Source: Stenotrophomonas sp. 24(2023) (GTDB taxonomy: Bacteria > Pseudomonadota > Gammaproteobacteria > Xanthomonadales > Xanthomonadaceae). Taken from it: a DNA stretch of 64,000 nucleotides. The position numbers and the translations under genes are program-made. Shown piece by piece: positions 12,323 to 20,549 of this stretch (position 1 is its first letter; each line of letters begins with the position of its first letter). The DNA lies in contig NZ_CP133160.1 in assembly GCF_030913365.1 (NCBI RefSeq), positions 4,068,001-4,132,000 on the forward strand, in the 5' to 3' direction. The notes beneath the pieces were generated by a model that saw nothing but the letters and a program-made list of their open reading frames with translations, was not told the DNA's origin and ran no database searches.

Positions 12323-12346
12323 ATCCACGCATGGCGTGGATCTACC
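12323..12346 (-). repeat. SMAG repeat element
   Basis: Perfect palindrome ATCCACGC-ATG-GCGTGGAT (12323-12341) followed by CTACC, so the minus strand reads GGTAG then the stem. This is the GTAG-headed form described for Stenotrophomonas maltophilia SMAG repeats. It begins immediately after the stop of the DUF3857 gene. Confidence 0.75.
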
Positions 12347-12396
12347 GGATCCATGCGCATGCGCGGAACCCGTCGCGCCGCGCGATGCGTGAATGA

Positions 12397-12421
12397 GCCC
12401 CGCGCGATCACCGGGCGGGGC
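12397..12421 (+). terminator. Possible terminator before lolA
   Basis: Stem GCCCCGC/GCGGGGC (12397-12403 with 12415-12421), 11-nt loop, no T run. It could end the ftsK-DUF3857 transcript. An AT-rich CATAAT follows at 12421-12426 and may belong to a lolA promoter. Confidence 0.4.
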
Positions 12422-12507
12422 ATAATGGCCCTGATCGCCCATTCAGCTTCCCTTGGGCACACTGCAGTCCACCTTAGCCAAGCGCCTGTGCGCTGACGGG
12501 ATCCCGC

Positions 12508-13146
12508 ATGAACCTTCGCCTCCGCCGATTCCTTGCCACCACCACCCTGGCCGTGGCCTGCGCCGCCGCCAGCAGCGCCTGGGCCGGTGCCCGCGACGAC
12601 CTGAAGGCCTTCACCAGCGGTCTGAAGGGCCTGGATGGCCAGTTCAGCCAGCAGGTGTTCGACAACCGCGGCAAGGTCAAGGAAAGCACCAGTGGCCGTG
12701 TCGCCCTGTCCGCGCCGCGTCTGTTCCGCTGGGAATACATCAAGCCGCACGAGCAGTTGATCGTTGCCGATGGCAAGAAGGTCTGGATGTATGAGCCGGA
12801 CCTGCAGCAGGCCAGCGTGCGTGGCCAGGGCAAGGAAGAACAGAACAGCCCGCTGACCGCGCTGATCAATCCGGCCCTGCTGGAGCAGCAGTACGACCTG
12901 AGCGAGGAAGCGGCTGCCCGTGACGGCCTGCAGTGGCTGTCGCTTTCGCCCAAGCGCGAAACCGAAGCCAGCTTCCAGTACGCCGCGCTGGGCTTCAATG
13001 CACAGGGCCTGGCCAAGATGGAAATCACCGACGCGGTGGGCCAGCGCACGGTCATCAGCTTCACCGGCTGGAAGCGCAACCCGTCCTTTGCCGCCGGCAC
13101 CTTCAGCTTCACTCCGCCGAAGGGCACCGACATCATCGGCGAGTGA
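12508..13146 (+). CDS. lolA: Outer-membrane lipoprotein carrier protein LolA
   Basis: 212 residues with a signal peptide (MNLRLRRFLATTTLAVACAAASSAWAG). LolA is the periplasmic chaperone that takes mature lipoproteins from LolCDE to LolB. Family features include LKGLDGQFSQQVFDNRGKV, APRLFRWEYIKPHEQLIVADGKKVWMYEPDLQQ and the C-terminal beta strands with WKRNPSFAAGTFSFTPPKGTD. Length is normal. The order ftsK-lolA-rarA is the classical one. Confidence 0.96.
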   Translation: MNLRLRRFLATTTLAVACAAASSAWAGARDDLKAFTSGLKGLDGQFSQQVFDNRGKVKESTSGRVALSAPRLFRWEYIKPHEQLIVADGKKVWMYEPDLQQASVRGQGKEEQNSPLTALINPALLEQQYDLSEEAAARDGLQWLSLSPKRETEASFQYAALGFNAQGLAKMEITDAVGQRTVISFTGWKRNPSFAAGTFSFTPPKGTDIIGE

Positions 13147-13189
13147 TCCATGGCGCCGGGCCGGGCCCGGCGCTACCTGGCTCTGGCAG

Positions 13190-13209
13190 GTGCCAACCTT
13201 GGTTGGCAC
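13190..13209. repeat. SMAG-type palindrome between lolA and rarA
   Basis: Perfect palindrome GTGCCAACCTTGGTTGGCAC in the lolA-rarA gap. It matches the shape of Stenotrophomonas intergenic palindromes and may form a hairpin in the transcript joining the two genes. Confidence 0.6.
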
Positions 13210-13231
13210 GCTCTCGCGGTACAATGCCCCG

Positions 13232-14593
13232 GTGCCAAGACAACGCTCAACTTCCTTCCCCGGTCCCGATCTGCTGAGCGTCGATCGGGACCACCTGCGC
13301 CCGCTGGCCGAGCGCATGCGCCCGCGGACCCTGGATGAAATGGTGGGGCAGAAGCGCCTGCTGGCATCGGGCAGTGCACTGCGCCGCGCGGTCGAATCCG
13401 GCCGTGTCCACTCGATGATCCTGTGGGGGCCGCCGGGCTGTGGCAAGACCACGCTGGCGCTGCTGCTGGCCGAGTACTCCGACGCCGAATTCCGTGCCAT
13501 CTCCGCCGTGCTGTCCGGGTTGCCGGAGGTGCGCCAGGTGCTGGCCGAGGCGGCACAGCGGTTCGCCGAAGGCCGGCGCACGGTGCTGTTCGTCGACGAG
13601 GTGCACCGTTTCAACAAGTCGCAGCAGGATGCGTTCCTGCCGCACATCGAACGCGGCACCATCCTGTTCGTCGGTGCGACCACGGAAAACCCCTCGTTCG
13701 AACTGAATTCCGCTCTGCTGTCGCGTTGCCGCGTGCATGTGCTCGAAGGGGTCTCGCCCACCGACATCGTCGAGGCACTGCAGCGCGCGCTTGGCGATCG
13801 CGAGCGCGGCCTCGGCGAGGAGGCGATCGATGTTGCGCCGGAGCTGCTGCTGGAGATCGCCACGGCGGCCGACGGCGATGTGCGCCGTGCGCTCACGCTG
13901 CTGGAAATCGCCGCCGAACTGGCGGCCGACGAGGGCGGGCGCATCACCCCGCAGACGCTGTCACAGGTGCTGGCCGACCGCACCCGCCGTTTCGACAAGG
14001 GCGGGGAGCAGTTCTACGACCAGATCTCGGCGCTGCACAAGTCGGTGCGCAGTTCCAATCCCGATGCCGCGCTGTACTGGCTGACCCGCATGCTCGATGG
14101 TGGATGCGATCCGGCATACCTGGCGCGGCGGTTGACCCGCATGGCCATCGAGGACATCGGCCTGGCCGATCCGCGCGCGCAGACGATGGCGCTGGAAGCC
14201 TGGGACATCTATGAGCGGCTGGGAAGCCCCGAAGGCGAGCTGGCCTTCGCCCAGCTGGTGCTGTACCTGGCCAGCACCGCCAAATCGAATGCCGGCTATG
14301 CCGCCTTCAACCAGGCCAAGGCCGACGTGCGGCAAAGCGGCACCGAAGAGGTGCCGCTGCACCTGCGCAACGCGCCGACCAAGCTGATGAAGGAGCTGGG
14401 CTACGGCGCCGAGTACCAGTACGACCATGACGCCGAGGGCGGCATCGCGCTGGACCAGACCGGCTTCCCCGATGCGATGGGTGAACGGGTGTACTACAGC
14501 CCGGTGCCGCGCGGGCTGGAAATCAAGCTGAAGGAAAAGCTCGACCGGCTGCGTGCACAGCGCGAAGCGGCGCGGGCGGCAAAGGGGCGGTGA
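13232..14593 (+). CDS. rarA: Replication-associated recombination protein RarA (MgsA)
   Basis: 453 residues from GTG 13232; the open frame extends upstream through lolA, but family similarity starts with LSVDRDHLRPLAERMRPRTLDEMVGQ. RarA is a clamp-loader-like AAA+ ATPase acting at stalled forks. Seen are Walker A (GPPGCGKTTLALLL), Walker B (LFVDEVHRFNKSQQDAF), sensor 1 (VGATTENPSFELNSALLSRC) and the C-terminal MgsA tetramerisation region (YDQISALHKSVRSSNPDAALYWL). No upstream hairpin other than the palindrome separates it from lolA. Confidence 0.95.
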   Translation: MPRQRSTSFPGPDLLSVDRDHLRPLAERMRPRTLDEMVGQKRLLASGSALRRAVESGRVHSMILWGPPGCGKTTLALLLAEYSDAEFRAISAVLSGLPEVRQVLAEAAQRFAEGRRTVLFVDEVHRFNKSQQDAFLPHIERGTILFVGATTENPSFELNSALLSRCRVHVLEGVSPTDIVEALQRALGDRERGLGEEAIDVAPELLLEIATAADGDVRRALTLLEIAAELAADEGGRITPQTLSQVLADRTRRFDKGGEQFYDQISALHKSVRSSNPDAALYWLTRMLDGGCDPAYLARRLTRMAIEDIGLADPRAQTMALEAWDIYERLGSPEGELAFAQLVLYLASTAKSNAGYAAFNQAKADVRQSGTEEVPLHLRNAPTKLMKELGYGAEYQYDHDAEGGIALDQTGFPDAMGERVYYSPVPRGLEIKLKEKLDRLRAQREAARAAKGR

Positions 14594-14656
14594 CGCCCGC
14601 GGCCGGGTGGGGCAGCGCTGTCCGCGCGGGATACACACCGTGACGCATGATCTAGG

Positions 14657-14675
14657 TGATAAGCATTCGCATTTG
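14657..14675. promoter_or_regulatory. Fur box upstream of the hemin-type uptake operon
   Basis: TGATAAGCATTCGCATTTG; the complementary strand reads CAAATGCGAATGCTTATCA, close to the Fur consensus built from GATAAT hexamers. It lies 57 bp upstream of the ATG at 14732, a position suited to iron-dependent repression of the esterase-HmuTUV-like operon. Confidence 0.75.
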
Positions 14676-14731
14676 GGATAGACTGCGGTCCCTTGATGAA
14701 GGGGCGGCACCTGCCGCCGTAGCTGTCACCC

Positions 14732-15739
14732 ATGCAATTTTCCGCACGCTTCGTTGCCCGCCTGGCCGTCCTGACGATGGGGGTGCTGTTGGCCACTCCC
14801 TACGCTTACGCGCAGCAGCGCAACCCGAACCAGCTGATGGGCCATACCGTGCTGGATGCACCGGCCGCCGCCTACCGCTTCGAGCGGTTCGTGGTGGACA
14901 GCCCGGACGGCCAGCGCCGCTGGCGGGTGAACGTCGGCATTCCGGCAAGGGCACCCGGCAGTCCATTGCCGGCCCTGTACGCGCTCGATGGCAATGCCGC
15001 CGCCATGGTGCTGGACCAGGCGCTGCTGGCCGAACTGGCCGCACGCAAGGCGCCACCGGTGCTGGTGCTGATCGGTTATGACAACGAACTGCGGATCGAC
15101 TCGCCGGCGCGTACCCGCGACTACACCGCCTGGATCGACCGTGCCGATGATGAATCCGGCACCACCCAGGCCGTGGGCGGGGGCGCGTGGGCCTTCGCCG
15201 ATGTGATCGAGCGCCGCATCAAGCCGGAAGTGGCGCGCCGTGCCCGCATCGACCCCACGCAGCAGGCGCTGTGGGGGCATTCGCTGGGCGGCCTGTTCGT
15301 GCTCAGCACGTTGTATACGCGCCCGGCCGCGTTCCAGTATTACCTGTCGGCCAGCCCGTCACTGTGGTGGAGCCAGGGCGCGCCGCAGGGCGATCTGGAG
15401 CGCCAGTTCATCGACAACACGCACGGGCAGAAGGCGCAGGTGTGGTTGATGCTGGGCGGTGCCGAACGCGTCGGCGATCGCGGCAAGCGTGACATGAACA
15501 ACCCGCGCGTGGTCGCGCATCTGCGCCGCATCGGTGGCGCCACCCCCGATGCCGCGCTGCAGCTGTCCACGCGCCTGGCCGAGGTGCCCGGGCTGCAGGT
15601 GCGCTACCGTGAATTCCCCGGCCTGGGCCATGGCCCGATGCTGCCGGCCTCGTTCCATGCAGCGCTGGCCGAACTGTACGGCGTGCGCGACCGCAGCAGC
15701 GAGGATGGCGGCAGCGATGCCGCCCCCGCTGCCGAGTAA
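14732..15739 (+). CDS. Secreted alpha/beta-hydrolase (siderophore esterase-like)
   Basis: 335 residues with a signal peptide ending near AYAQQ. It has the nucleophile elbow ALWGHSLGGLFVLSTLY (Ser of GHSLG), a candidate acidic residue in the central region and the C-terminal His in FPGLGHGPMLPASF. The pattern fits the IroE/Fes-like esterase family (COG2819) that hydrolyses ferric-siderophore esters in the periplasm. First gene after the Fur box and followed by ABC uptake genes, so a role in iron acquisition is inferred; the substrate is not known. Confidence 0.82.
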   Translation: MQFSARFVARLAVLTMGVLLATPYAYAQQRNPNQLMGHTVLDAPAAAYRFERFVVDSPDGQRRWRVNVGIPARAPGSPLPALYALDGNAAAMVLDQALLAELAARKAPPVLVLIGYDNELRIDSPARTRDYTAWIDRADDESGTTQAVGGGAWAFADVIERRIKPEVARRARIDPTQQALWGHSLGGLFVLSTLYTRPAAFQYYLSASPSLWWSQGAPQGDLERQFIDNTHGQKAQVWLMLGGAERVGDRGKRDMNNPRVVAHLRRIGGATPDAALQLSTRLAEVPGLQVRYREFPGLGHGPMLPASFHAALAELYGVRDRSSEDGGSDAAPAAE

Positions 15740-15863
15740 CCCCGCGCGCGGTGATGGCCGCCCGCGCCCACTACCCAGGCAAGGCGCGCCGCTGGCCGCC
15801 GCCCAGGCAACCAATGACTCGCCGTGCCACAGGGTGCGGCCCCATGTGTGCAAGGAGCCTGAC

Positions 15864-17240
15864 ATGTCCCTTCGTTCTTCCCTTCGACTCACCACCCTGG
15901 CCGCGGGCCTGCTGCTGGCCGTGGCCGCCCAGGCACAGCCGGTGTTCGACCAGCCGGCCGTGGCCACCTTCAAGGGCAAGGCCGTCTCACGCGGTGAGAA
16001 TGTCGTGCCCGGCGGCAGCGCCGAGGTGATCGGCCGTGGCTTCGTGCCGGGCCAGAAGATCAGCCTGGTCCGTGGCGACACCGTGCTCAACGCGCAGCCG
16101 CTGACCGTTGATGCCGATGGCACCTTCAAGACCCAGCTGGGCATTCCGGCCGACGCGGTGCCGGGCACGCACCCGGTGGTGGTGCGCGCCAGCCAGCCCG
16201 ATGCGGCCACGGTGCTGAAGCTGCGCGTGTCGCCGCAGCTGCCGCTGTCGGGCCAGCAGCGTTTTGCCACCCAGTCCAACCGTCTGGTGCCGGGCCTGTA
16301 CCAGAGTGCCTACAGTGCCGCCAGCAACGCGGTCTACGTGACCTCGGCCGTGGGCCGCCCGCCGGTCACCCAGTCGCAGCTGCTCAAGGTCGATCCGAAG
16401 AGCCTGAAGGTCAGCAAGGCCATCACCCCGGCCGTGGTGCCCGACGGCAAGGGCGGCAGCGTGTTCGCCGTCTATGGCGTGGGCGTGGATGACACCCAGG
16501 GCACGGTATGGGTCACCAATACCCGCCAGGACACAGTGGCGGTCTACCGCCAGTCCGACCTGTCGCTGGTGCACCAGTTCCCGGTGGGCGCCGTGCCGCA
16601 TGCGCGTGACGTGGTGATCGATGGCACGCATGGCCGCGCGTTCGCCTCGGCCACCGGCGAAGACCACCTGTCGGTGTTCGATACCAAGACCCTCGCGCCG
16701 CTGGCGCCGATCACCCTGGCCTCCGGCGTGGATGACGGCAAGTTCGTGCCGATGAGCCTGGTGCTGGATGAAAAGGCCGGCAAGCTGTTCACCGTCAGCA
16801 TCGGCACGCCTGAAGCGGCGGTGATCGATGTGGCCTCGGGCAAGGTCGACAAGGTGATCGACCTGGGCAATTCGGTCAGTGCCTCCGGCGTGGCCTATGA
16901 CGCCGCCCAGGGCCGGCTGTACGTGGCCTCGCAGGGCACCGACAACCTGCTGATCGTCGATGTTGCCGCCGGCAAGGTGCTGCACGATGTGCCGGTGGGT
17001 GCCGGCGCACTGAACGTGGCCTTCGATCCGACCTCGGGCCTGGCCTATGTCAGCAGCCGCGGTGCCGGCACCGTGACCGTGGTCGACCGCAGCGGCACGG
17101 TGGTCGGCAACCTCGACGGCGGCACGCTGCCCAACCACGTGCGTGCCGATGGCAAGGGCAGCGTATTTGCGGTGAACAAGTCGCGCGGCGCCGAAGACCC
17201 CAAGGGTGACCGCATCACCCGCATCACGCCGAAGCAGTAA
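15864..17240 (+). CDS. Secreted YncE-like beta-propeller protein
   Basis: 458 residues from the ATG at 15864, preceded by AAGGAG. Signal peptide (MSLRSSLRLTTLAAGLLLAVAAQAQ), an N-terminal Ig-like segment (about residues 30-115, FKGKAVSRGENVVPGGSAEVIGRGF) and a seven-bladed YVTN/YncE-type propeller made of repeats such as VTNTRQDTVAVYRQ, SATGEDHLSVFDT, VASQGTDNLLIVD and SSRGAGTVTVVDR. E. coli yncE is iron-regulated but of uncertain function. Here it lies between the esterase and the HmuT-like gene in the Fur-box operon, which suggests a periplasmic iron or heme function (inference). Confidence 0.82.
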   Translation: MSLRSSLRLTTLAAGLLLAVAAQAQPVFDQPAVATFKGKAVSRGENVVPGGSAEVIGRGFVPGQKISLVRGDTVLNAQPLTVDADGTFKTQLGIPADAVPGTHPVVVRASQPDAATVLKLRVSPQLPLSGQQRFATQSNRLVPGLYQSAYSAASNAVYVTSAVGRPPVTQSQLLKVDPKSLKVSKAITPAVVPDGKGGSVFAVYGVGVDDTQGTVWVTNTRQDTVAVYRQSDLSLVHQFPVGAVPHARDVVIDGTHGRAFASATGEDHLSVFDTKTLAPLAPITLASGVDDGKFVPMSLVLDEKAGKLFTVSIGTPEAAVIDVASGKVDKVIDLGNSVSASGVAYDAAQGRLYVASQGTDNLLIVDVAAGKVLHDVPVGAGALNVAFDPTSGLAYVSSRGAGTVTVVDRSGTVVGNLDGGTLPNHVRADGKGSVFAVNKSRGAEDPKGDRITRITPKQ

Positions 17241-17294
17241 GCCCCCGGCTGGGGCGGCCCGCACGGTCGCCCCGCCATGCACAAAGGAGTAGCC

Positions 17295-18332
17295 ATGAAG
17301 CTTGATCCCCGCCTGTGCCTGCGCGCACTTCCGCTGGCATTGGCAGCGGCACTGGCCGCCTGTGGCGGCAGCACGCCCCCGGCCGACCCGTCTGCCACCA
17401 CGGCCGCCACCGCCGCTGCCGCCGAAGGGTTGCCGGCCGGATGGCAGCGTGTGGCCGGCACGGACGTGCCGGCCGTGAAGGACGTGCAGGCGGTCCTGCC
17501 GGTAACCGTGACCTCCGATGACGGCGCACAGGTCAGCGTGACCGATACCAGTCGCATCATTGCCGGTGGCGATGATGTGATTGCCGTGATCGAAGCCCTG
17601 GGCCTGGGCAAGCAGGTCTTCGCGGCACCGACCAATACCGCGACCGAGGCCGGGCGTGCCGCCCCGCACCAGTTCCTGTTCAACCGCACCACCGGCGTGG
17701 AAGGCGTGGTCAGCCTGCAGGGGTCGTTGTTCCTGGGCAACAGCCTGCGCCGCCACACCGCGCTGGCGCAGAAGCTGCGCGAGGTAGGCGAGGCCGCCGT
17801 GGTCATCGACGATCTGCAGCCGGCCCCGGACAAGGTGCGCAAGGTTGCTGCCGCACTGGGCGTGGCGGCAGCCGGGCAGGCACTGGCCACGCAGGTGCAG
17901 CAGCAGCTGGACCAGGCGCAGGCCATCGGCAAGGGCCTGGCGCATGCGCCGCGGGTGATCCACGTGTCCGCCACCGGCGGCGGCGGTACGCCCACCGTGG
18001 CGGGCAAGGACAGTGCTTCGGCCGCGCTGATCGCGCTGGCCGGTGGCATCAACATCGGCAGCGAAGCCGGTGTGTCCAATTACTCGCAGCTGAGCAACGA
18101 AGGCGTGCTGGCCGCCGCGCCGCAGGTGATCCTGGTGACTGCGCATGATCTGGAACTGTTCGGCGGCGCCGACGGCCTGTGGAAGGCCTATCCCTCGCTG
18201 AAGCAGACCCCGGCCGGCCAGGCCAACCGGGTCTGGGTGATGCCGGACGTGCAGTTGAAGTACACCAGCGTCGGTTCCGGTGCGGGTGCGCTGGCGTTGG
18301 CCAAGGCACTGGCGAGCCTGCCCCCGGCATGA
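17295..18332 (+). CDS. hmuT: Hemin-type ABC transporter substrate-binding lipoprotein (HmuT-like)
   Basis: 345 residues from the ATG at 17295, preceded by AAGGAG. A lipobox (ALAAC) near residue 22 predicts a lipid-anchored periplasmic protein. The body is a helical-backbone (cluster A-II) binding protein with RIIAGGDDVIAVIEALGLGKQVFA, VSNYSQLSNEGVLAAAPQVILV and the C-terminal QTPAGQANRVWVMPD. It hands heme, or possibly a ferric siderophore, to the permease. Its stop overlaps the start of the permease (ATGA). Confidence 0.88.
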   Translation: MKLDPRLCLRALPLALAAALAACGGSTPPADPSATTAATAAAAEGLPAGWQRVAGTDVPAVKDVQAVLPVTVTSDDGAQVSVTDTSRIIAGGDDVIAVIEALGLGKQVFAAPTNTATEAGRAAPHQFLFNRTTGVEGVVSLQGSLFLGNSLRRHTALAQKLREVGEAAVVIDDLQPAPDKVRKVAAALGVAAAGQALATQVQQQLDQAQAIGKGLAHAPRVIHVSATGGGGTPTVAGKDSASAALIALAGGINIGSEAGVSNYSQLSNEGVLAAAPQVILVTAHDLELFGGADGLWKAYPSLKQTPAGQANRVWVMPDVQLKYTSVGSGAGALALAKALASLPPA

Positions 18333-19372
18333 GGTCGGCGGATCGGCGGCGCCAGCGCGGGCGCGTGATGGTGCTGGTGGCCACTCTGGCGCTGGTTGGG
18401 GCGGTGATCGCCTCGTTCACGCTGGGGCCGCTGCGCCTGCCGCCCGCCGAGGTAGTGCAGGCGATCGGCGTGAAGCTGGGCCTGTTGCCGGTGGACGCGG
18501 TCAGTGCGCGTGACCTGGCGGTGATCTGGCAACTGCGCGTGCCGCGCGCCCTGCTGGGGGCGATGGTGGGGGCCGCACTGGCGATGGCCGGTGCCAGCCT
18601 GCAGGGCCTGTTCGGTAATCCGCTGGCCGACCCGGGCATCGTCGGCGTCAGCCAGGGCGCGGCACTGGGGGCGGTGGCCGCGATCGTGCTCGGCGCCGCC
18701 ACGGTGGCAGGCTGGGCGGTGCCCCTGGCCGCGTTCGCCGGTGGCGCGCTGGCCATCAGCGTGACCTACCTGCTGGCACGGCCAGGGCGGGGCACCGGCA
18801 ATGCCACGTTGCTGCTGGTCGGGATCGCGATGGCGGCGTTCTGCTCGGCGCTGATCGGTTTCCTGACCTACATCGCCAGTGAAAGCGAGCTGCAATCGCT
18901 GGTGTTCTGGCAGATGGGGTCGCTGGCCCGTGCCAGCTGGGCGGATGTGGCGGCGGTTGTGCCGCCGTTCGCCATCGGCATGTTTGCCCTGCTGCGCCTG
19001 GCCACGCCATTGGACATGCTCGCCCTTGGCGAGCGCCAGGCCCAGCACCTGGGCCTGGACGTGCCGCGCACCCGGCGCAGGCTGGTGGCGTTCAGTGCGT
19101 TGCTGGTCGGTGCGGCGGTGGCTTTCGCCGGTTCGGTCAGTTTCGTCGGCCTGGTGGTGCCGCACGTGGCGCGCCTGCTGGTCGGGCCGGGGCACCGTTG
19201 GCTGCTGCCGGTGTCGGCGGTGCTGGGGGCACTGCTGATCGTCGTTGCCGATACGGCTGCGCGCACGCTGGACCCGCCGGCGGAGATTCCGCTGGGCCTG
19301 TTCTCGGCGGCACTGGGCGCGCCGTTCTTCCTGTGGCTGGTGCTGCAGCAACGGCGCAAGGGGGCCGCATGA
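18329..19372 (+). CDS. hmuU: FecCD-family ABC permease (HmuU-like)
   Basis: 347 residues from ATG 18329, which overlaps the hmuT stop. A BtuC/FhuB/HmuU-type permease with about ten hydrophobic segments. Diagnostic segments are LRVPRALLGAMVGAALAMAG, GNPLADPGIVGVSQGAALGA, FVGLVVPHVARLLVGPGHRW and RTLDPPAEIPLGLFSAALGAPFFL. It forms the membrane channel with the ATPase encoded next. Confidence 0.93.
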   Translation: MRSADRRRQRGRVMVLVATLALVGAVIASFTLGPLRLPPAEVVQAIGVKLGLLPVDAVSARDLAVIWQLRVPRALLGAMVGAALAMAGASLQGLFGNPLADPGIVGVSQGAALGAVAAIVLGAATVAGWAVPLAAFAGGALAISVTYLLARPGRGTGNATLLLVGIAMAAFCSALIGFLTYIASESELQSLVFWQMGSLARASWADVAAVVPPFAIGMFALLRLATPLDMLALGERQAQHLGLDVPRTRRRLVAFSALLVGAAVAFAGSVSFVGLVVPHVARLLVGPGHRWLLPVSAVLGALLIVVADTAARTLDPPAEIPLGLFSAALGAPFFLWLVLQQRRKGAA

Positions 19373-20130
19373 GCGCGCTGCTGCAGTTGTCCGGGGTGAT
19401 CGTGCGCCGCCAGCAGCGGGAGATCCTGCATGGCATTGATCTGGCGTTCGTGCCGGGCACGGTGACCGCGCTGGTGGGGCCCAATGGTGCGGGAAAATCC
19501 ACGCTGCTGGGCGTGGCCGCCGGTGATCTGCTGCCCGATGCCGGGCAGGTGCAGTTGCTGGGGCGTGCCCTGCACAGTTTCCGTGCCGGCCCGCTGGCAC
19601 GCGAGCGCGCGGTGATGCCGCAGGAACATGGCGTGCGCTTCGCCTTCAGCGTGGAAGAGGTGGTGGCGATGGGGCGGCTGCCGCACCCGCCGGATCCGGA
19701 CGTGGATGCGCAGCGGGTGGAACAGGCACTGGATGCCGCCGAGCTGCAGGCGCTGCGCCAGCGTGAAGTGCAGCAGCTGTCCGGCGGTGAATCGGCGCGC
19801 ACCACCTTCGCCCGCGTACTGGCGCAGGACACGCCGCTGCTGCTGCTGGACGAGCCGACCGCCGCACTGGACCTGCGCCATCAGGAGCGCACGCTGCGTA
19901 CGGTGCGTGCACATGCCGATGCCGGTGCCTGCGTGATCGTGGTGCTGCACGACCTGAACCTGGCGGCCGGCCATGCCGACCGCATCGTGCTGCTGGAGCA
20001 GGGCAGGGTGGCCGCAGACGGCACGCCGACCCAGGTGTTGACCGAAGCCAACCTGCAGCGCGTGTACCAGCAGGATGTGGTGGTCCTGCAGCACCCCCGG
20101 CGCAACGTGCCGCTGGTGGTGGTGACCTGA
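19369..20130 (+). CDS. hmuV: Hemin-type ABC transporter ATPase (HmuV-like)
   Basis: 253 residues, start overlapping the permease stop (ATGA). Walker A (GPNGAGKST), signature (LSGGESARTTFARVLAQ), Walker B (LLLLDEPTAALD) and the His loop (VVLHDLNLA) are all intact. It energises the HmuT/HmuU-like importer. Last gene of the Fur-box operon. Confidence 0.93.
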   Translation: MSALLQLSGVIVRRQQREILHGIDLAFVPGTVTALVGPNGAGKSTLLGVAAGDLLPDAGQVQLLGRALHSFRAGPLARERAVMPQEHGVRFAFSVEEVVAMGRLPHPPDPDVDAQRVEQALDAAELQALRQREVQQLSGGESARTTFARVLAQDTPLLLLDEPTAALDLRHQERTLRTVRAHADAGACVIVVLHDLNLAAGHADRIVLLEQGRVAADGTPTQVLTEANLQRVYQQDVVVLQHPRRNVPLVVVT

Positions 20131-20134
20131 CGGC

Positions 20135-20156
20135 GTAGATCCACGCGATGCGGGGG
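20135..20156 (+). repeat. Degenerate SMAG element after hmuV
   Basis: GTAGATCCACGC followed by an imperfect complementary arm, starting 5 bases after the hmuV stop. Same head and stem start as the element at 12323-12346. Confidence 0.5.
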
Positions 20157-20251
20157 TGTATTCGAAAAGGACCCCATTTCCTGAATTCATCCCCTCATCG
20201 TTCCATCCGTGTGGCCAATATTCGCTTGCACCCCGTCCAAGGAGGTCTAGA

Positions 20252-20350
20252 ATGCGCCCCATGAACCGGATGCCACTCCTGAAGTTTTTCACCCTGGCCC
20301 GCGCAAGCGCGGAACGGGCGTGTCTGCCTGGAGCCCCACGAGGCCGCTGA
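20252..20350 (+). CDS. Leader peptide upstream of the EF-G paralogue (putative)
   Basis: A 32-codon open frame (MRPMNRMPLLKFFTLARASAERACLPGAPRGR) whose ATG is preceded by a near-perfect Shine-Dalgarno, AAGGAGG at 20239-20245. It ends 26 bases before a strong intrinsic terminator. A small hairpin CCGCGC-AA-GCGCGG lies inside the coding part. A well-translated short peptide followed by a terminator upstream of a translational GTPase is the layout of ribosome-mediated attenuation. The real start could also be an internal ATG (codon 4 or 7). No homology is claimed. Confidence 0.5.
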   Translation: MRPMNRMPLLKFFTLARASAERACLPGAPRGR

Positions 20351-20375
20351 ACCGGCCACCGTTGGACCATCCACA

Positions 20376-20402
20376 GAGCGCCCTTTCGGGGCGCTCTTTT
20401 CG
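20376..20402 (+). terminator. Intrinsic terminator between leader peptide and EF-G paralogue (attenuator candidate)
   Basis: AGAGCGCC...GGCGCTCT stem with a loop of about 6-7 nt, followed by TTTTCG. It lies well before the GTPase gene at 20550, so transcripts must read through it to reach that gene unless another promoter lies downstream. Confidence 0.7.
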
Positions 20403-20456
20403 TTTCCGCCCTCCTTCTTTTCCCTCCCACCCGCTGTACCGCAAGGAGAACGTGCC

Positions 20457-20486
20457 ATGCACCAGACCGCCGAGACCGAACGCTAG
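20457..20486 (+). CDS. Nine-codon mini-ORF downstream of the attenuator (putative)
   Basis: ATG to TAG encoding MHQTAETER, preceded by AAGGAG at 20443-20448. An imperfect hairpin (CCGCGCG pairing with CGCGCGG, about 20487-20518) follows directly and precedes the weakly Shine-Dalgarno-marked GTPase start. It may affect initiation of the GTPase gene; coding status is uncertain. Confidence 0.35.
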   Translation: MHQTAETER

Positions 20487-20549
20487 CCGCGCGCCCTGTC
20501 GCCAACCGGGACGCGCGGCCCCTGAAGTTGGCTTTGCAGGAATGCCCTC

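Noticed and set aside
15987..18146. 719-codon minus-strand frame across the YncE-like and HmuT-like genes
   Set aside because: Shadow of two well-supported plus-strand genes in an operon; no recognisable protein features.
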